Shown here: positions 1 to 7,455 of the stretch, in pieces
Layout: every line of letters starts with the position of its first letter
How positions within the stretch are numbered: position 1 is the stretch's first letter
DNA from: Aldehydirespirator sp965221185
GTDB taxonomy: Bacteria; Actinomycetota; Acidimicrobiia; Acidimicrobiales; Aldehydirespiratoraceae
Assembly (NCBI GenBank): GCA_965221185.1
Contig: OZ244866.1
Span: 2,480,001 to 2,544,000 of the forward strand
Length of the DNA: 64,000 nucleotides
Direction: 5' to 3'
Notes under the pieces: model-generated
What the model saw: the letters and a program-made list of their open reading frames with translations, nothing else
The model's database searches: none
Told to the model about the DNA's origin: nothing
Program-made: the position numbers and the translations under genes

Positions 1-2
1 TC

Positions 3-1727
3 GGCGACCTAATCGAGGACTTGGCCGACCGCTTCCGCAACGAGTTCGACCCCGGTCACGAACGATCTGACGTAGATTCATACCGCCCCTACTTCCTAGG
101 GCCGATCGTTACGGTCCAGCGCGACGGCATCCGGTACCTAGTCGATGGGCAGCAGCGGATCACGACCCTGAGCCTCCTGCTCATCCACCTACGCAGCTCC
201 CTAGCCGGGACGCACCCGAACGAGAAGGCGGCACTCGACTCGCTGATCTTCTCGTGGAAGTTCGGGAAGGAGACATTCAATCTCCACGTTGAACAACGCG
301 AGGAGTGCCTTCGAGCCATCCTCAACAGCGGACACTTCGATGCGGACGGACAGCCGGAGTCGGTCCGGAACCTCTCCAATCGATACCAGACCATCGTTCA
401 CCGCTTCCCCGAAGACCTGGTCGGCGAAGCGCTCCCCTACTTCTCCGACTGGCTCCAACACCGAGTCCTCCTCGTAGACATCGTCGCGTCAGATCAGGAC
501 ATGGCCCTCGAGATATTCGAGACCATGAACGACCGAGGCCTCCGGCTGAGCAACACCGACATGCTCAAGAGCTTCCTGCTTCCGCAGGTGCGCGACGAGC
601 AGGCGATCCGCGACCTCAACGACCGATGGCGCCGCCGGATCACGGAACTGGCCGACTTGGAGCCCAATGCCGACGCGGAGTTCGTGAAGGCCTGGCTGCG
701 GGGTAACTACGCCCTGACGCAGCGCGAGCGCAAATCGAGGGCTTCGCCACGCGATTTCGAACTGATCGGCACGGCATTCCACAAGTGGGTTCGAGACAAC
801 CGGAGCACGATAAGGCTCAGCAAGCCCGCCGATTATCGACGCTTTGTGGAAAACGAGTTCATGAGGCTCAGCGACCGCTACCTGCAACTGCTCCGATCCA
901 CACACGAGTCCGACGACGGCCTCGAAGCCGTGTACCACAACGCCCACGCCGGGCTCACGCTGCAACTGCCGGTGATCCTGGCGGCTGTGACCCCTGACGA
1001 TGATGACCAGACGTTTAGAGACAAGGCCGCTCTCGTCGCGGGAGCTCTTGATATCTACGTCGTTCGACGTATGGCCAGCTACCGCAACTTCGGCTACTCC
1101 ACCGTCGTCTACACGATGTTCAACTTGATGAAGGAGTTGCGGAACCGACCGACTGAGGAGGTCAGAGAAGTTCTTGCCCGGTGGCTCGACCGCGAGCACG
1201 AGCGGCTCGACGGGTTCCTCACGCTTCGGCTCCATCAGCGCAACCGCTGGCATGTCCACTACATCCTGGCTCGGATAACAGCCTGGATGGACGCGGAGTT
1301 GGAGACCGGGACGACCTTCTTCAACTACTTCGTGGAACGGCGTAGGCACCCATTCGAGGTGGAGCACATCTGGGCCGACCACTTCGACCTGCACTCCCAC
1401 GAATTCGACAACCCCTACGAGTTCGCAGAGCACCGCAACAAGATCGGCGGGCTGCTACTGCTCCCCAAGGACTTCAACGCCAGCTACGGCGCCATGGGCT
1501 ACGAGGACAAGGTGAAGCACTATTTCCGCCAGAACCCTCTTGCCCAGTCGCTTCACCACAGAGCGTACAAGAACAACCCGAGCTTCTTGAGGCTTCGAGA
1601 GGCCCACGGTCTCGCCTTCCGGACGTACCGGTCATCGTTCACCAAGGCAGACATCGACGAGCGCCAGGCGCTGTACCGCGACCTGGCCGAGATCATCTGG
1701 GCACCAAGCCGCCACGGACTGTGTTGA
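3..1727 (+). CDS. GmrSD-like DUF262/DUF1524 protein (5' end outside window)
   Basis: Likely a GmrSD-type, nucleotide-dependent modification-directed restriction enzyme. Near the N-terminus the protein has the DUF262 motif VDGQQRITTLSLLL, where DGQQR is the ParB-like nucleotide-binding signature. A long helical middle follows. The C-terminal DUF1524 HNH-like part shows FEVEHIWADHFD and then NKIGGLLLLPKDFN, the usual His-containing strand and Asn-Lys-Ile-Gly motif. The frame is open to the left edge and encodes GDLIEDLADRF there, which is normal DUF262 sequence. The TTG at base 21 is therefore not the true start, and perhaps 40-50 residues are missing. Known GmrSD proteins cut glucosylated hydroxymethylcytosine DNA; some DUF262 relatives act in other defence settings, so the substrate here is unknown. 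A broken vapBC and an IS remnant follow, consistent with accessory DNA. Confidence 0.85.
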   Translation, partial: GDLIEDLADRFRNEFDPGHERSDVDSYRPYFLGPIVTVQRDGIRYLVDGQQRITTLSLLLIHLRSSLAGTHPNEKAALDSLIFSWKFGKETFNLHVEQREECLRAILNSGHFDADGQPESVRNLSNRYQTIVHRFPEDLVGEALPYFSDWLQHRVLLVDIVASDQDMALEIFETMNDRGLRLSNTDMLKSFLLPQVRDEQAIRDLNDRWRRRITELADLEPNADAEFVKAWLRGNYALTQRERKSRASPRDFELIGTAFHKWVRDNRSTIRLSKPADYRRFVENEFMRLSDRYLQLLRSTHESDDGLEAVYHNAHAGLTLQLPVILAAVTPDDDDQTFRDKAALVAGALDIYVVRRMASYRNFGYSTVVYTMFNLMKELRNRPTEEVREVLARWLDREHERLDGFLTLRLHQRNRWHVHYILARITAWMDAELETGTTFFNYFVERRRHPFEVEHIWADHFDLHSHEFDNPYEFAEHRNKIGGLLLLPKDFNASYGAMGYEDKVKHYFRQNPLAQSLHHRAYKNNPSFLRLREAHGLAFRTYRSSFTKADIDERQALYRDLAEIIWAPSRHGLC

Positions 1728-1946
1728 CGGCCCGGCGAGCCGCCAGCTGCGACGGCCGCTCGCCGCTGTGTTGGGAACGAAACACACGATCACACGCTCG
1801 GGTGCTGGTTGAAGGTGAACAATGACTCGGACTGATGGGGTGGGGACTGATGATGGCCGGACCGGCTCAGTGCAGGCGCCACGGGGACTCGCAGGCTCGG
1901 GCGGCTCAAGAGTATGCAGTTGCGCATGTTTATTTGTGATGGATAT

Positions 1947-2225
1947 ATGCAGAAACAGCGGGTGACGATCACGGTGGACGAGGCCCTTCTCGACGAGGCG
2001 AACAGCGCGGTTAGCGCGGGGCGCTCCCGCTCGGTCAGCGAATGGATCGGCGAGGCGATGGCACAGCGGCGGGACAGAGATCATCGACTCGCCGTGCTGA
2101 GCCGATTGCTCTCCGAGTACGAAACCGAGCACGGCTTCATCACCGATGACGAGATTGCGGAGCAAGCCGAGCGGGATCGGGACGCGGCCGCATCGTTTCG
2201 AGTGGCGACTCGACGAGTCGGATGA
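1947..2225 (+). CDS. vapB: VapB-like ribbon-helix-helix antitoxin
   Basis: A 92-residue protein beginning MQKQRVTITVDEALLDEAN, the short beta strand and helix of a ribbon-helix-helix DNA-binding domain. A basic linker (SAGRSRSVSEWI) and a charged helical tail follow; in this family the tail wraps the PIN toxin. I chose the ATG at 1947 over upstream in-frame ATGs at 1914 and 1926 because family members start right before the KQRVTITVD strand. The stop overlaps the next start (ATGA), typical of toxin-antitoxin pairs. Its partner toxin is truncated, so the antitoxin may be an orphan kept for autoregulation or cross-neutralisation. Calling it VapB rather than another RHH antitoxin rests mainly on the PIN remnant next door. 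Confidence 0.75.
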   Translation: MQKQRVTITVDEALLDEANSAVSAGRSRSVSEWIGEAMAQRRDRDHRLAVLSRLLSEYETEHGFITDDEIAEQAERDRDAAASFRVATRRVG

Positions 2226-2378
2226 GCGACACTCTGGACTCGGGTGCGTTCCTCGCGCTCGAGGGCAACGACCGCCGGATGTGGCGCCGCCTCAAGGGCT
2301 CTCTGCAGGCCGCAAGCCCGCCCAAGACCCACGGCGGCGTGGTCGCGCAAGTATGGCGCGGCGGACCCGGCCGGCAAA
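2222..2378 (+). pseudogene. vapC: VapC PIN-domain toxin, truncated by IS21-like remnant
   Basis: The reading frame starts by ATGA overlap with vapB and encodes MSDTLDSGAFLALEGNDRR and then GGVVAQVWRGGPGR, the first strand with its catalytic Asp and the AQVWRGGP segment of actinobacterial VapC toxins. After about 52 residues the similarity stops and the frame reads antisense through an IS21-type transposase remnant, ending near 2449. The later acidic residues of the PIN active site are missing, so the toxin should be inactive. The breakpoint is placed at about 2376-2391 by where PIN-like and transposase-like sequence meet; it is an estimate. Confidence 0.7.
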
Positions 2379-2379
2379 C

Positions 2380-2840
2380 ACGACCGGACCCAGGGCGCAG
2401 ACCCCGGTCCCGGATGCGGCGCACGAACGTCGAATACGACGCCCCATAGCCCAGCGCCCGCGCCTCCGCGAACAGCACCGTCGCCCGCACATGGGGGTCC
2501 TCCGCCAGCCGCTGGCGCACATAGTCCGCCACCGCGTCGAAGGGATCGACAGAGCTGCTGCGGCGCACCCCCGCCTCGCGGTCGCCGGCCAGATGGGCGC
2601 GCACCGTCTTGTGGTCAAGGCCCAAATGGCGGGCGATCGCCGAGATCGACCATCCCTGCCCTCTCAGTGCGTGAATCTCCACGTCTTCTCCATGTGTGGT
2701 CATCTGAGCCGGGGCTCCTCTGGTCGCTGAACATCTCTCAACGCCCAGCACAGAGGAGCTCCACCCCAACCGGGTGGATCCCCCGCAGGTGGGGAACTTC
2801 AGTGATCAGAACTGGGGAATTTCAGTGATCGCCGTCAGCT
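2380..2840 (-). mobile_element. istA: IS21-family insertion sequence remnant (left end and istA 5' part)
   Basis: From 2703 leftwards the minus strand encodes an IstA-like N-terminus of about 105 residues: an HTH with ISAIARHLGLDHKTVRAHL, then SSVDPFDAVADYVRQRL and YSTFVRRIRDRGLRP, in the order typical of IS21-family transposases. The DDE catalytic domain and istB are absent, so the element is dead. Upstream of istA, near 2790-2831, lie two direct copies of a roughly 19-bp sequence, as expected for the multiple terminal repeats of IS21-type ends. The truncated inner end abuts the vapC fragment, so insertion was probably followed by deletion. Confidence 0.75.
2790..2831. repeat. Tandem terminal repeats of the IS21-like end
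   Basis: Two direct copies, TGGGGAACTTCAGTGATCA (2790-2808) and TGGGGAATTTCAGTGATCG (2813-2831), differ at two of 19 positions and are spaced 4 bp apart. Repeated transposase-binding sites of this kind are characteristic of IS21-family ends. They mark the outer boundary of the remnant near 2840. Confidence 0.65.
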
Positions 2841-2937
2841 CGAGCGAGGCTTTCGCACACCGAACGCGCACCGGAGCCCTCGTGCCACAGATTTGAACTC
2901 AGAGCACCGAAGGCATTGAACACCCGGCGGCGCGTCG

Positions 2938-2962
2938 CCCCGAGGACTCCGAAGTGTCGGGG
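2938..2962 (-). terminator. Possible hairpin terminator after the macro-domain gene
   Basis: CCCCGA (2938-2943) can pair with TCGGGG (2957-2962), with further weak pairing in the loop. The hairpin directly abuts the stop codon of the macro-domain gene. There is no clear U-tract, so it may be only a transcript-end stabilising hairpin. Confidence 0.3.
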
Positions 2963-2963
2963 T

Positions 2964-3518
2964 CTACGGCTGCTGGTCGGGGAGGAGGGCTTGATAGGCG
3001 TCGAGGGTCTCGCGGTTGAAGCAGACGAAGCGCACTACGCGGACCTGGGTCGGCGCCGTTCGCACCGCGTGGACCGCGATCGCTGCCGCCGGCTGGACCG
3101 GAAAGCCGTAGACGCCGGTGGAGATGGCCGGGAACGCCACGGACTCGGCGCCGACCTCGTCGGCTCGCGCCAGAGACTCCCGGTAGCACGACGCCAGCAG
3201 GGCGGGCTCGTCCTGCTCACCTCCTCGCCATACAGGGCCGACAGTGTGAATGACCCAGCGCGCCGCGAGGCGGTAGCCGGGCGTGATCTTGGCGTCACCG
3301 GTGTCGCAACCGCCGAGACCCCGGCAGAACTCAAGCAGCTCGGGACCGGCAGCCCGATGAATGGCCCCGTCCACGCCCCCGCCGCCCAGCAGCGATGAGT
3401 TGGCTGCGTTGACGATCGCGTCCACCCCCTCGACCGTGATATCGCCGAGGTCGACCTCTAGGCGGGGGCCGCCAGCATCTGAGGGAGCTGACAAGCCGGA
3501 ACTGTCCATGCCCGTCAT
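2964..3518 (-). CDS. Macro-domain protein (O-acetyl-ADP-ribose deacetylase type)
   Basis: A 184-residue single macro domain. The ADP-ribose-binding motifs are clear: VDAIVNAANSSLLGGGGVDGAIHRAAG near the N-terminus (the NAAN and GGGGVDGAIH signature of YmdB/MacroD-type hydrolases), then ITPGYRLAARWVIHTVGP and FPAISTGVYGFP, the loop that cradles the distal ribose. The family removes ADP-ribose from O-acetyl-ADP-ribose and from acidic residues of proteins. I chose the ATG at 3518 (ATG 3509 is also possible) because the longer frame adds only Arg-rich sequence unlike the family. It lies downstream of the DUF222/HNH gene on the same strand with a roughly 100 bp gap, so it may be co-transcribed. 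No partner ADP-ribosyltransferase is visible nearby. Confidence 0.88.
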   Translation of the reverse strand: MTGMDSSGLSAPSDAGGPRLEVDLGDITVEGVDAIVNAANSSLLGGGGVDGAIHRAAGPELLEFCRGLGGCDTGDAKITPGYRLAARWVIHTVGPVWRGGEQDEPALLASCYRESLARADEVGAESVAFPAISTGVYGFPVQPAAAIAVHAVRTAPTQVRVVRFVCFNRETLDAYQALLPDQQP

Positions 3519-3621
3519 TCTGCCCGCCGTCGAATCGTCCACACCTCGCTCGGCGGCGAACCGCTTCCGACCGACCCGGCACCGTGAGACCCGGAATGGG
3601 CCGAGCCTTGCGGGCAACTCT

Positions 3622-5157
3622 CTAGGCGAGGGTGAACAGCGGCTCGGATTGGTGGGTTTCGGCCGATGAGCGTGCGTTCGGGTCGGCTCGACCTGATGCC
3701 AGCCCGGCTACGGAACCCATCCCAGGGTGCCTTGCTGCCCGCTGGGGCGGGAGTCCGTGGGCTGGCGGGGGGTCGGGGGCGTGTGCGGGTCCGTGGCGGA
3801 TCCGCTCAGGCGGCGCGATCGTGTAGAGGCCCCTACCGTCGGGCATCACCCGCCAACCGTGGTGGTGCACCTTCTGGTGGCAGGCCCAACACAACAACAT
3901 CATGTTGTCGATGTTCGTGGGCCCGCCCTCAGAGACTGGTCTGATGTGATGGCTCTGGCACAGCCACATGTCGGCGCCACAGCCCCCGCAGGCCCCATAA
4001 AGGGCTCGCAGCGCGCTCATCTGGGCCTGGGTGGCGAGCCGTTTGGCGTGGCTGTGCCACAGAGGCAGCCCCTGATGACTGAACACCACCCCTTTGATCC
4101 GGGCGCCGCAGAAGTACTCCTCAAGCACGCTCACAGGGATCACGCCGCCCCCAGCGACCTCCGCGAACGCCGCAGCGCCATCCGCGCTGAGATGCTGCAC
4201 GATGGTGATGTCAGCCGACGGCCGGCTCGCACACCCGCACTTCCTGCCACCTGCGGAGCCGCCTTTGGCGGTCCCGCTCACATCGCGGCCGTTGCCGATA
4301 TCAGACTCACTCATGACACCGACACCGCCACTGGCCCGGCTCCCACCGCCATTGCCGATATCAGACTCGCTCATGACCGTGCTGGCGTTGGTGGCGCCGC
4401 GGCCATGTCCGGTGGGTGGCGCGCTTGTGGCGCTGGAGTGGATGCTTCCGTGCGAGGTCAAGGTGTCGAGCGCGTCGGCCATGCGCTGGTTGAGGCTGCG
4501 CTTCTCCCCGCCAGCACTGTGCAAGTCCAACCGACGCAGCCGCTCAGCCTCCAACAAGAACCGCTTGCGCACCTTGGCCCCAGTAACCGGATCCAACTCG
4601 CCCCGCAGGTGCACCATGCCGTCGTCGCCGTCCCAGATGTTCAACCGACGTCGAGCCCGCTGCCTGCGATAGGCGTCTTCGCCGCCGATGGCTTGGCGCC
4701 GTGCAGCCCACCGGCCCGCCTCGCGGACAAAATGCTCTTGCGCAAGCCCGGCGGCCATCTCTAGCAGTTCGGTGTCGCTCTCAACCTGTTCGGCGCTGGT
4801 CTTGTCACTGGCAGCCGCAAGCACCCTGGCGTTCGCAACAGAGATGCCACCGGTCTCGACCGCGTCACGCACCGCGGGCATCGACTGCAGGCTGTGCGCG
4901 GTCCTCACCTGACCGGCGGCTTCGCGACGGGACAGCCCGGCAGCCTGCGCTAGCACTCCAACACCGCCGTCGCCGTGACGCTCACGCCCGGCAACCCCGG
5001 CAGCGGTATCGGCCTGCAACACCGCCAGCTGCCCGCCGAAGGTCTTGCACTCGGTCAGAACGGTCCTCAAGTCCGAGGTCGGGGTAGCCGGGTCGTTCAC
5101 AAAACGGATCAACTCCGCCAGTCCCTCCCGCACCTGTCGTACCGTCCCAATACCCAT
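3622..5157 (-). CDS. DUF222 / HNH endonuclease (13E12-repeat family)
   Basis: About 511 residues. The first two thirds are a DUF222 domain (AGLSRREAAGQVRTAHSLQ, GGISVANARVLA, LNIWDGDDGMVHLRGELDPVTG). The C-terminus is an HNH nuclease with a CxxC zinc pair (CGGCGADMWLCQSHHIRPVS, then NMMLLCWACHQKVHHHGW). Such proteins are abundant, often multicopy, in actinobacterial genomes; they are suspected mobile or self-homing nucleases, and their role is not established. A Gly/Ala-rich linker around residue 260-290 contains the decapeptide VMSESDIGNG twice, encoded by a DNA repeat 57 bp apart. I start at ATG 5157: it is followed by the conserved MGIGTVRQ stretch, and a candidate -10 box seven bases upstream suggests leaderless translation. 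No other mobile signature flanks it. Confidence 0.85.
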   Translation of the reverse strand: MGIGTVRQVREGLAELIRFVNDPATPTSDLRTVLTECKTFGGQLAVLQADTAAGVAGRERHGDGGVGVLAQAAGLSRREAAGQVRTAHSLQSMPAVRDAVETGGISVANARVLAAASDKTSAEQVESDTELLEMAAGLAQEHFVREAGRWAARRQAIGGEDAYRRQRARRRLNIWDGDDGMVHLRGELDPVTGAKVRKRFLLEAERLRRLDLHSAGGEKRSLNQRMADALDTLTSHGSIHSSATSAPPTGHGRGATNASTVMSESDIGNGGGSRASGGVGVMSESDIGNGRDVSGTAKGGSAGGRKCGCASRPSADITIVQHLSADGAAAFAEVAGGGVIPVSVLEEYFCGARIKGVVFSHQGLPLWHSHAKRLATQAQMSALRALYGACGGCGADMWLCQSHHIRPVSEGGPTNIDNMMLLCWACHQKVHHHGWRVMPDGRGLYTIAPPERIRHGPAHAPDPPPAHGLPPQRAARHPGMGSVAGLASGRADPNARSSAETHQSEPLFTLA

Positions 5158-5163
5158 AAACAC

Positions 5164-5194
5164 ATGATGCCATAGGGGTGTGACAATTGTCAAG
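5164..5194 (-). promoter_or_regulatory. Promoter and small palindrome before the DUF222 gene
   Basis: On the minus strand TTGACA (5194-5189) is followed after 19 bp by CATCAT (5169-5164), seven bases before the ATG at 5157. This spacing predicts transcription starting at or very near the start codon. The -35 box lies inside the perfect palindrome TGACAATTGTCA (5181-5192), which could be an operator. The spacing is longer than ideal, so the call is tentative. Confidence 0.35.
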
Positions 5195-5297
5195 CATTTA
5201 CATGATTTTTCAAACCAACTGAACGTTCACCACTCTACTCCAGCCGATCAGCGCCGCGAGACCGGTAGGCGCACTTGCCAGCGCGTACTGTCGGGGC

Positions 5298-5801
5298 GTG
5301 CCGCGGTTGTTCGTCGCGCTCTGGCCGCCTGAGAATGTGGTGCGGGAGCTGGCTGGGATGCCCCGGCCTGAGGTGGACGGTCTGCGCTGGACCAAACCCG
5401 AGCGGTTGCACATCACCCTGCGGTTCCTGGGCCAGTGCGACGAGGCCGAGGCGGCCCGAGCGCTGCGCCGGGTCAGCTTCGCGCCGGTGCGGGTCGCGCT
5501 GGGACCGTTGCTCAAGCGCCTGGGACGCGGCATCGTCATGTTGCCGGCCAGCGGCGTGGACGGTCTCGCCGCTTCGGTAACGGAGGCGACCGACCGCATC
5601 GGCCAGCCTCCTCCGGAGCGTCGCTTCACCGGTCACATGACCGTCGCTCGCTTCCGGCGCGATCCACCATCGGGCCAATGGCCGCCCGAGGGCCTGCCCA
5701 CGCTCGATGCCTCGTTCACCGCATCGGACATGGCTCTGGTACGCGTGGAGCCTTCCGGCGCTTACGTGAACGTGGAGCACTTCGACCTGAGTCCTCCATG
5801 A
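5298..5801 (+). CDS. thpR: RNA 2',3'-cyclic phosphodiesterase (ThpR / 2'-5' RNA ligase family), copy 1
   Basis: A 167-residue 2H phosphoesterase. Both catalytic motifs are intact: HITLRFLG (about residue 38) and HMTVARF (about residue 113), the paired HxT/S motifs that define the family and hydrolyse RNA 2',3'-cyclic phosphate ends. The N-terminus MPRLFVALWPP is typical, which supports the GTG start at 5298. A second copy with about 85% protein identity lies at 6848-7345, on the other side of an oppositely oriented EamA gene. The two N-terminal and central blocks are nearly identical at DNA level, indicating recent duplication. The physiological substrate of bacterial ThpR is unclear (tRNA half ligation and cyclic phosphate repair have been proposed). 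Confidence 0.9.
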   Translation: MPRLFVALWPPENVVRELAGMPRPEVDGLRWTKPERLHITLRFLGQCDEAEAARALRRVSFAPVRVALGPLLKRLGRGIVMLPASGVDGLAASVTEATDRIGQPPPERRFTGHMTVARFRRDPPSGQWPPEGLPTLDASFTASDMALVRVEPSGAYVNVEHFDLSPP

Positions 5802-5815
5802 TGTAGCTCCGACTC

Positions 5816-6667
5816 TCAGCCGGCCGCGATGAGCGCAACCGCCACCAGCGCGACGCCGAGTCCCAGCACCTGGACCCTTCGCAACTTCTCGCGGAATACG
5901 AGCCAAGCCCAGAACACGGTCACCGCAGTGAACAACGACGTGAGGACGGCCGCCACCGACGTAGACCCCACTCGGGTCGCCGTCAGGAACAGCGCATTGC
6001 CGACGGTAACCAGTGCCGCAATGGCGAGCACGTGAGGCCACACGTCACGAGACACCGACCTGGGAATCCCCCTTGTGGCGATGACGAGCGCTAGCACCAC
6101 GAACCCGGACCCGCGTGCGGCCACAATCGGCCACAGGCCGCCGTTCTCCGACGTCCGGGAAAGGCACAGGAACAAGAGCCCGATTCCGAGTGCCCCGCCC
6201 AACCCGTAGAGCAGGCTGGATCCGACGCTGCCCCGCTGATCGGAGCGGGCGATGCTGACGAGCCCAATGGCCACCAGTCCAAGAAGAATCCCTGCGATCG
6301 CCCTGATCGACAAATCGTCATCACCGAAGAGCGATTCGACGATGACGGGCAGAGCGGCCGCGCCCACACCAGCCACCGGCGCGGCCACAGTGACCCGAGC
6401 GCAGGCGTATCCCGCGTACAGCGCGACCAGCCCGGCCGACACTCCGACACCGCCCAGCGCCCCCCAGGCCGCATCGGTGGCCGTGACCTCCCCTACTACG
6501 ACCAACGCCGCGACGAACGCCATCGCGAAGCCAGCGAGGTTCGAAGAGGCAGTCACCACAACCGGCTCGGCTCGCCGGCTGCTCAAACCACCCAGAAAGT
6601 CCGACGTCCCCACTGACAGCGCGGCCAACAAGCCCAAGAGCACCGTCACAACGACATCACCTCGCAA
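5816..6667 (-). CDS. EamA/DMT-family transporter
   Basis: A 283-residue integral membrane protein with about ten hydrophobic segments arranged as two five-helix EamA repeats, beginning VTVLLGLLAALSVGTSDFLGG and ending in the usual GLGVALVAVALIAAG helix. The second repeat contains TRVGSTSVAAVLTSLFTAVTVFWAWLVFREK, split here by convention: the Ser-Val-Ala-Ala, Ser-Leu-Phe and Phe-Arg-Glu-Lys features are the family's end-of-repeat signature. The family exports small metabolites or drugs; the substrate cannot be told from sequence. The gene is convergent with thpR copy 1 (14 bp between stops) and divergent from copy 2, so it sits inside the duplicated thpR pair without sharing their strand. Confidence 0.85.
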   Translation of the reverse strand: MRGDVVVTVLLGLLAALSVGTSDFLGGLSSRRAEPVVVTASSNLAGFAMAFVAALVVVGEVTATDAAWGALGGVGVSAGLVALYAGYACARVTVAAPVAGVGAAALPVIVESLFGDDDLSIRAIAGILLGLVAIGLVSIARSDQRGSVGSSLLYGLGGALGIGLLFLCLSRTSENGGLWPIVAARGSGFVVLALVIATRGIPRSVSRDVWPHVLAIAALVTVGNALFLTATRVGSTSVAAVLTSLFTAVTVFWAWLVFREKLRRVQVLGLGVALVAVALIAAG

Positions 6668-6847
6668 GTCTGGTGGGCGGTGCGGTCATTGTCGACTGCT
6701 GCCAAACGACAGTGCGGGCGCAGCCCTCCCAGCCGTGGTGATGTCCCCTCTGACAGCAGCCGGAACCGATTGGCGGTTTGACCGCTCAGTCCTGGCGCGG
6801 CCCGAGCGGTCCGGTCGCGAAAGGTCGCTCTGGCATAATGTCCGGAA

Positions 6848-7345
6848 ATGCCACGGCTGTTCGTTGCCGTCTGGCCGCCCGACGATGTGTTGGGGGAGCT
6901 GGCCGCAATGCCCCGGCCCACAGTGGACGGTTTGCGTTGGACCAAACCCGAGCGGCTGCACATCACCCTGCGGTTCCTGGGCCAGTGCAACGAGACCGCG
7001 GCGACCGCGGCACTGCACCGAGTGAGCTTCGCGCCGATCAGAGTGACGCTGGGACCGACGCTCAAGCGCCTGGGGCGCGGCGTCGTGATGTTTCCGGCTA
7101 GCGGCGTGGACGGCCTTGCCGCTTCGGTCACGGAGGCGACCGACCGCATCGGCCAGCCTCCCCCGAAGCGTCGCTTCACCGGTCATATGACCGTGGCCCG
7201 CTTCCGGCGCGATCCGCCATCGGGCCAATGGCCACCCGAGGATCTGCCCACGCTCGATGCCTCGTTCACCGCGCCGGATATGGCCCTAGTGCGCGTGGAG
7301 CCCTCGGGCACCTACGTGAACGTGGAGCGCTTTGGCCCTCGCTGA
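6848..7345 (+). CDS. thpR: RNA 2',3'-cyclic phosphodiesterase (ThpR family), copy 2
   Basis: A 165-residue paralogue of the protein at 5298-5801, with the same HITLRFLG and HMTVARF catalytic motifs and the same MPRLFVAVWPP start. About 25 positions differ; most cluster in the acidic/alanine segment after the first motif (CNETAATAALHR) and around residues 60-75, while the C-terminal half is almost unchanged. Both copies retain every catalytic residue, so both should be active. The extreme C-termini differ (ERFGPR here, EHFDLSPP in copy 1). Confidence 0.9.
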   Translation: MPRLFVAVWPPDDVLGELAAMPRPTVDGLRWTKPERLHITLRFLGQCNETAATAALHRVSFAPIRVTLGPTLKRLGRGVVMFPASGVDGLAASVTEATDRIGQPPPKRRFTGHMTVARFRRDPPSGQWPPEDLPTLDASFTAPDMALVRVEPSGTYVNVERFGPR

Positions 7346-7455
7346 CGCGGCAGGAGCGCCACGGTCAGTTCGGGGCCGGGGCTCAGTCGAGCAGGGCGTC
7401 GGAGCGATCGAGCAGGTTCATCGGTGCTACCTGCTGCATCTGTCCTGCTTCGGCG

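Noticed and set aside
21..23. TTG at 21 as start of the GmrSD-like gene
   Set aside because: Family-typical residues are encoded upstream to the window edge, so the real start is outside.
1914..1950. Promoter with TTGCGC and GATATA boxes for vapB
   Set aside because: The -10 box would overlap the chosen ATG, so the message could not contain the start codon.
6693..6708. A possible fifth MarR-type site, minus-strand CGTTTGGCAGCAGTCG upstream of the EamA gene
   Set aside because: Matches site 1 at 13 of 16 positions but one half-site is broken, and the gene lies outside the catabolic island; probably chance.
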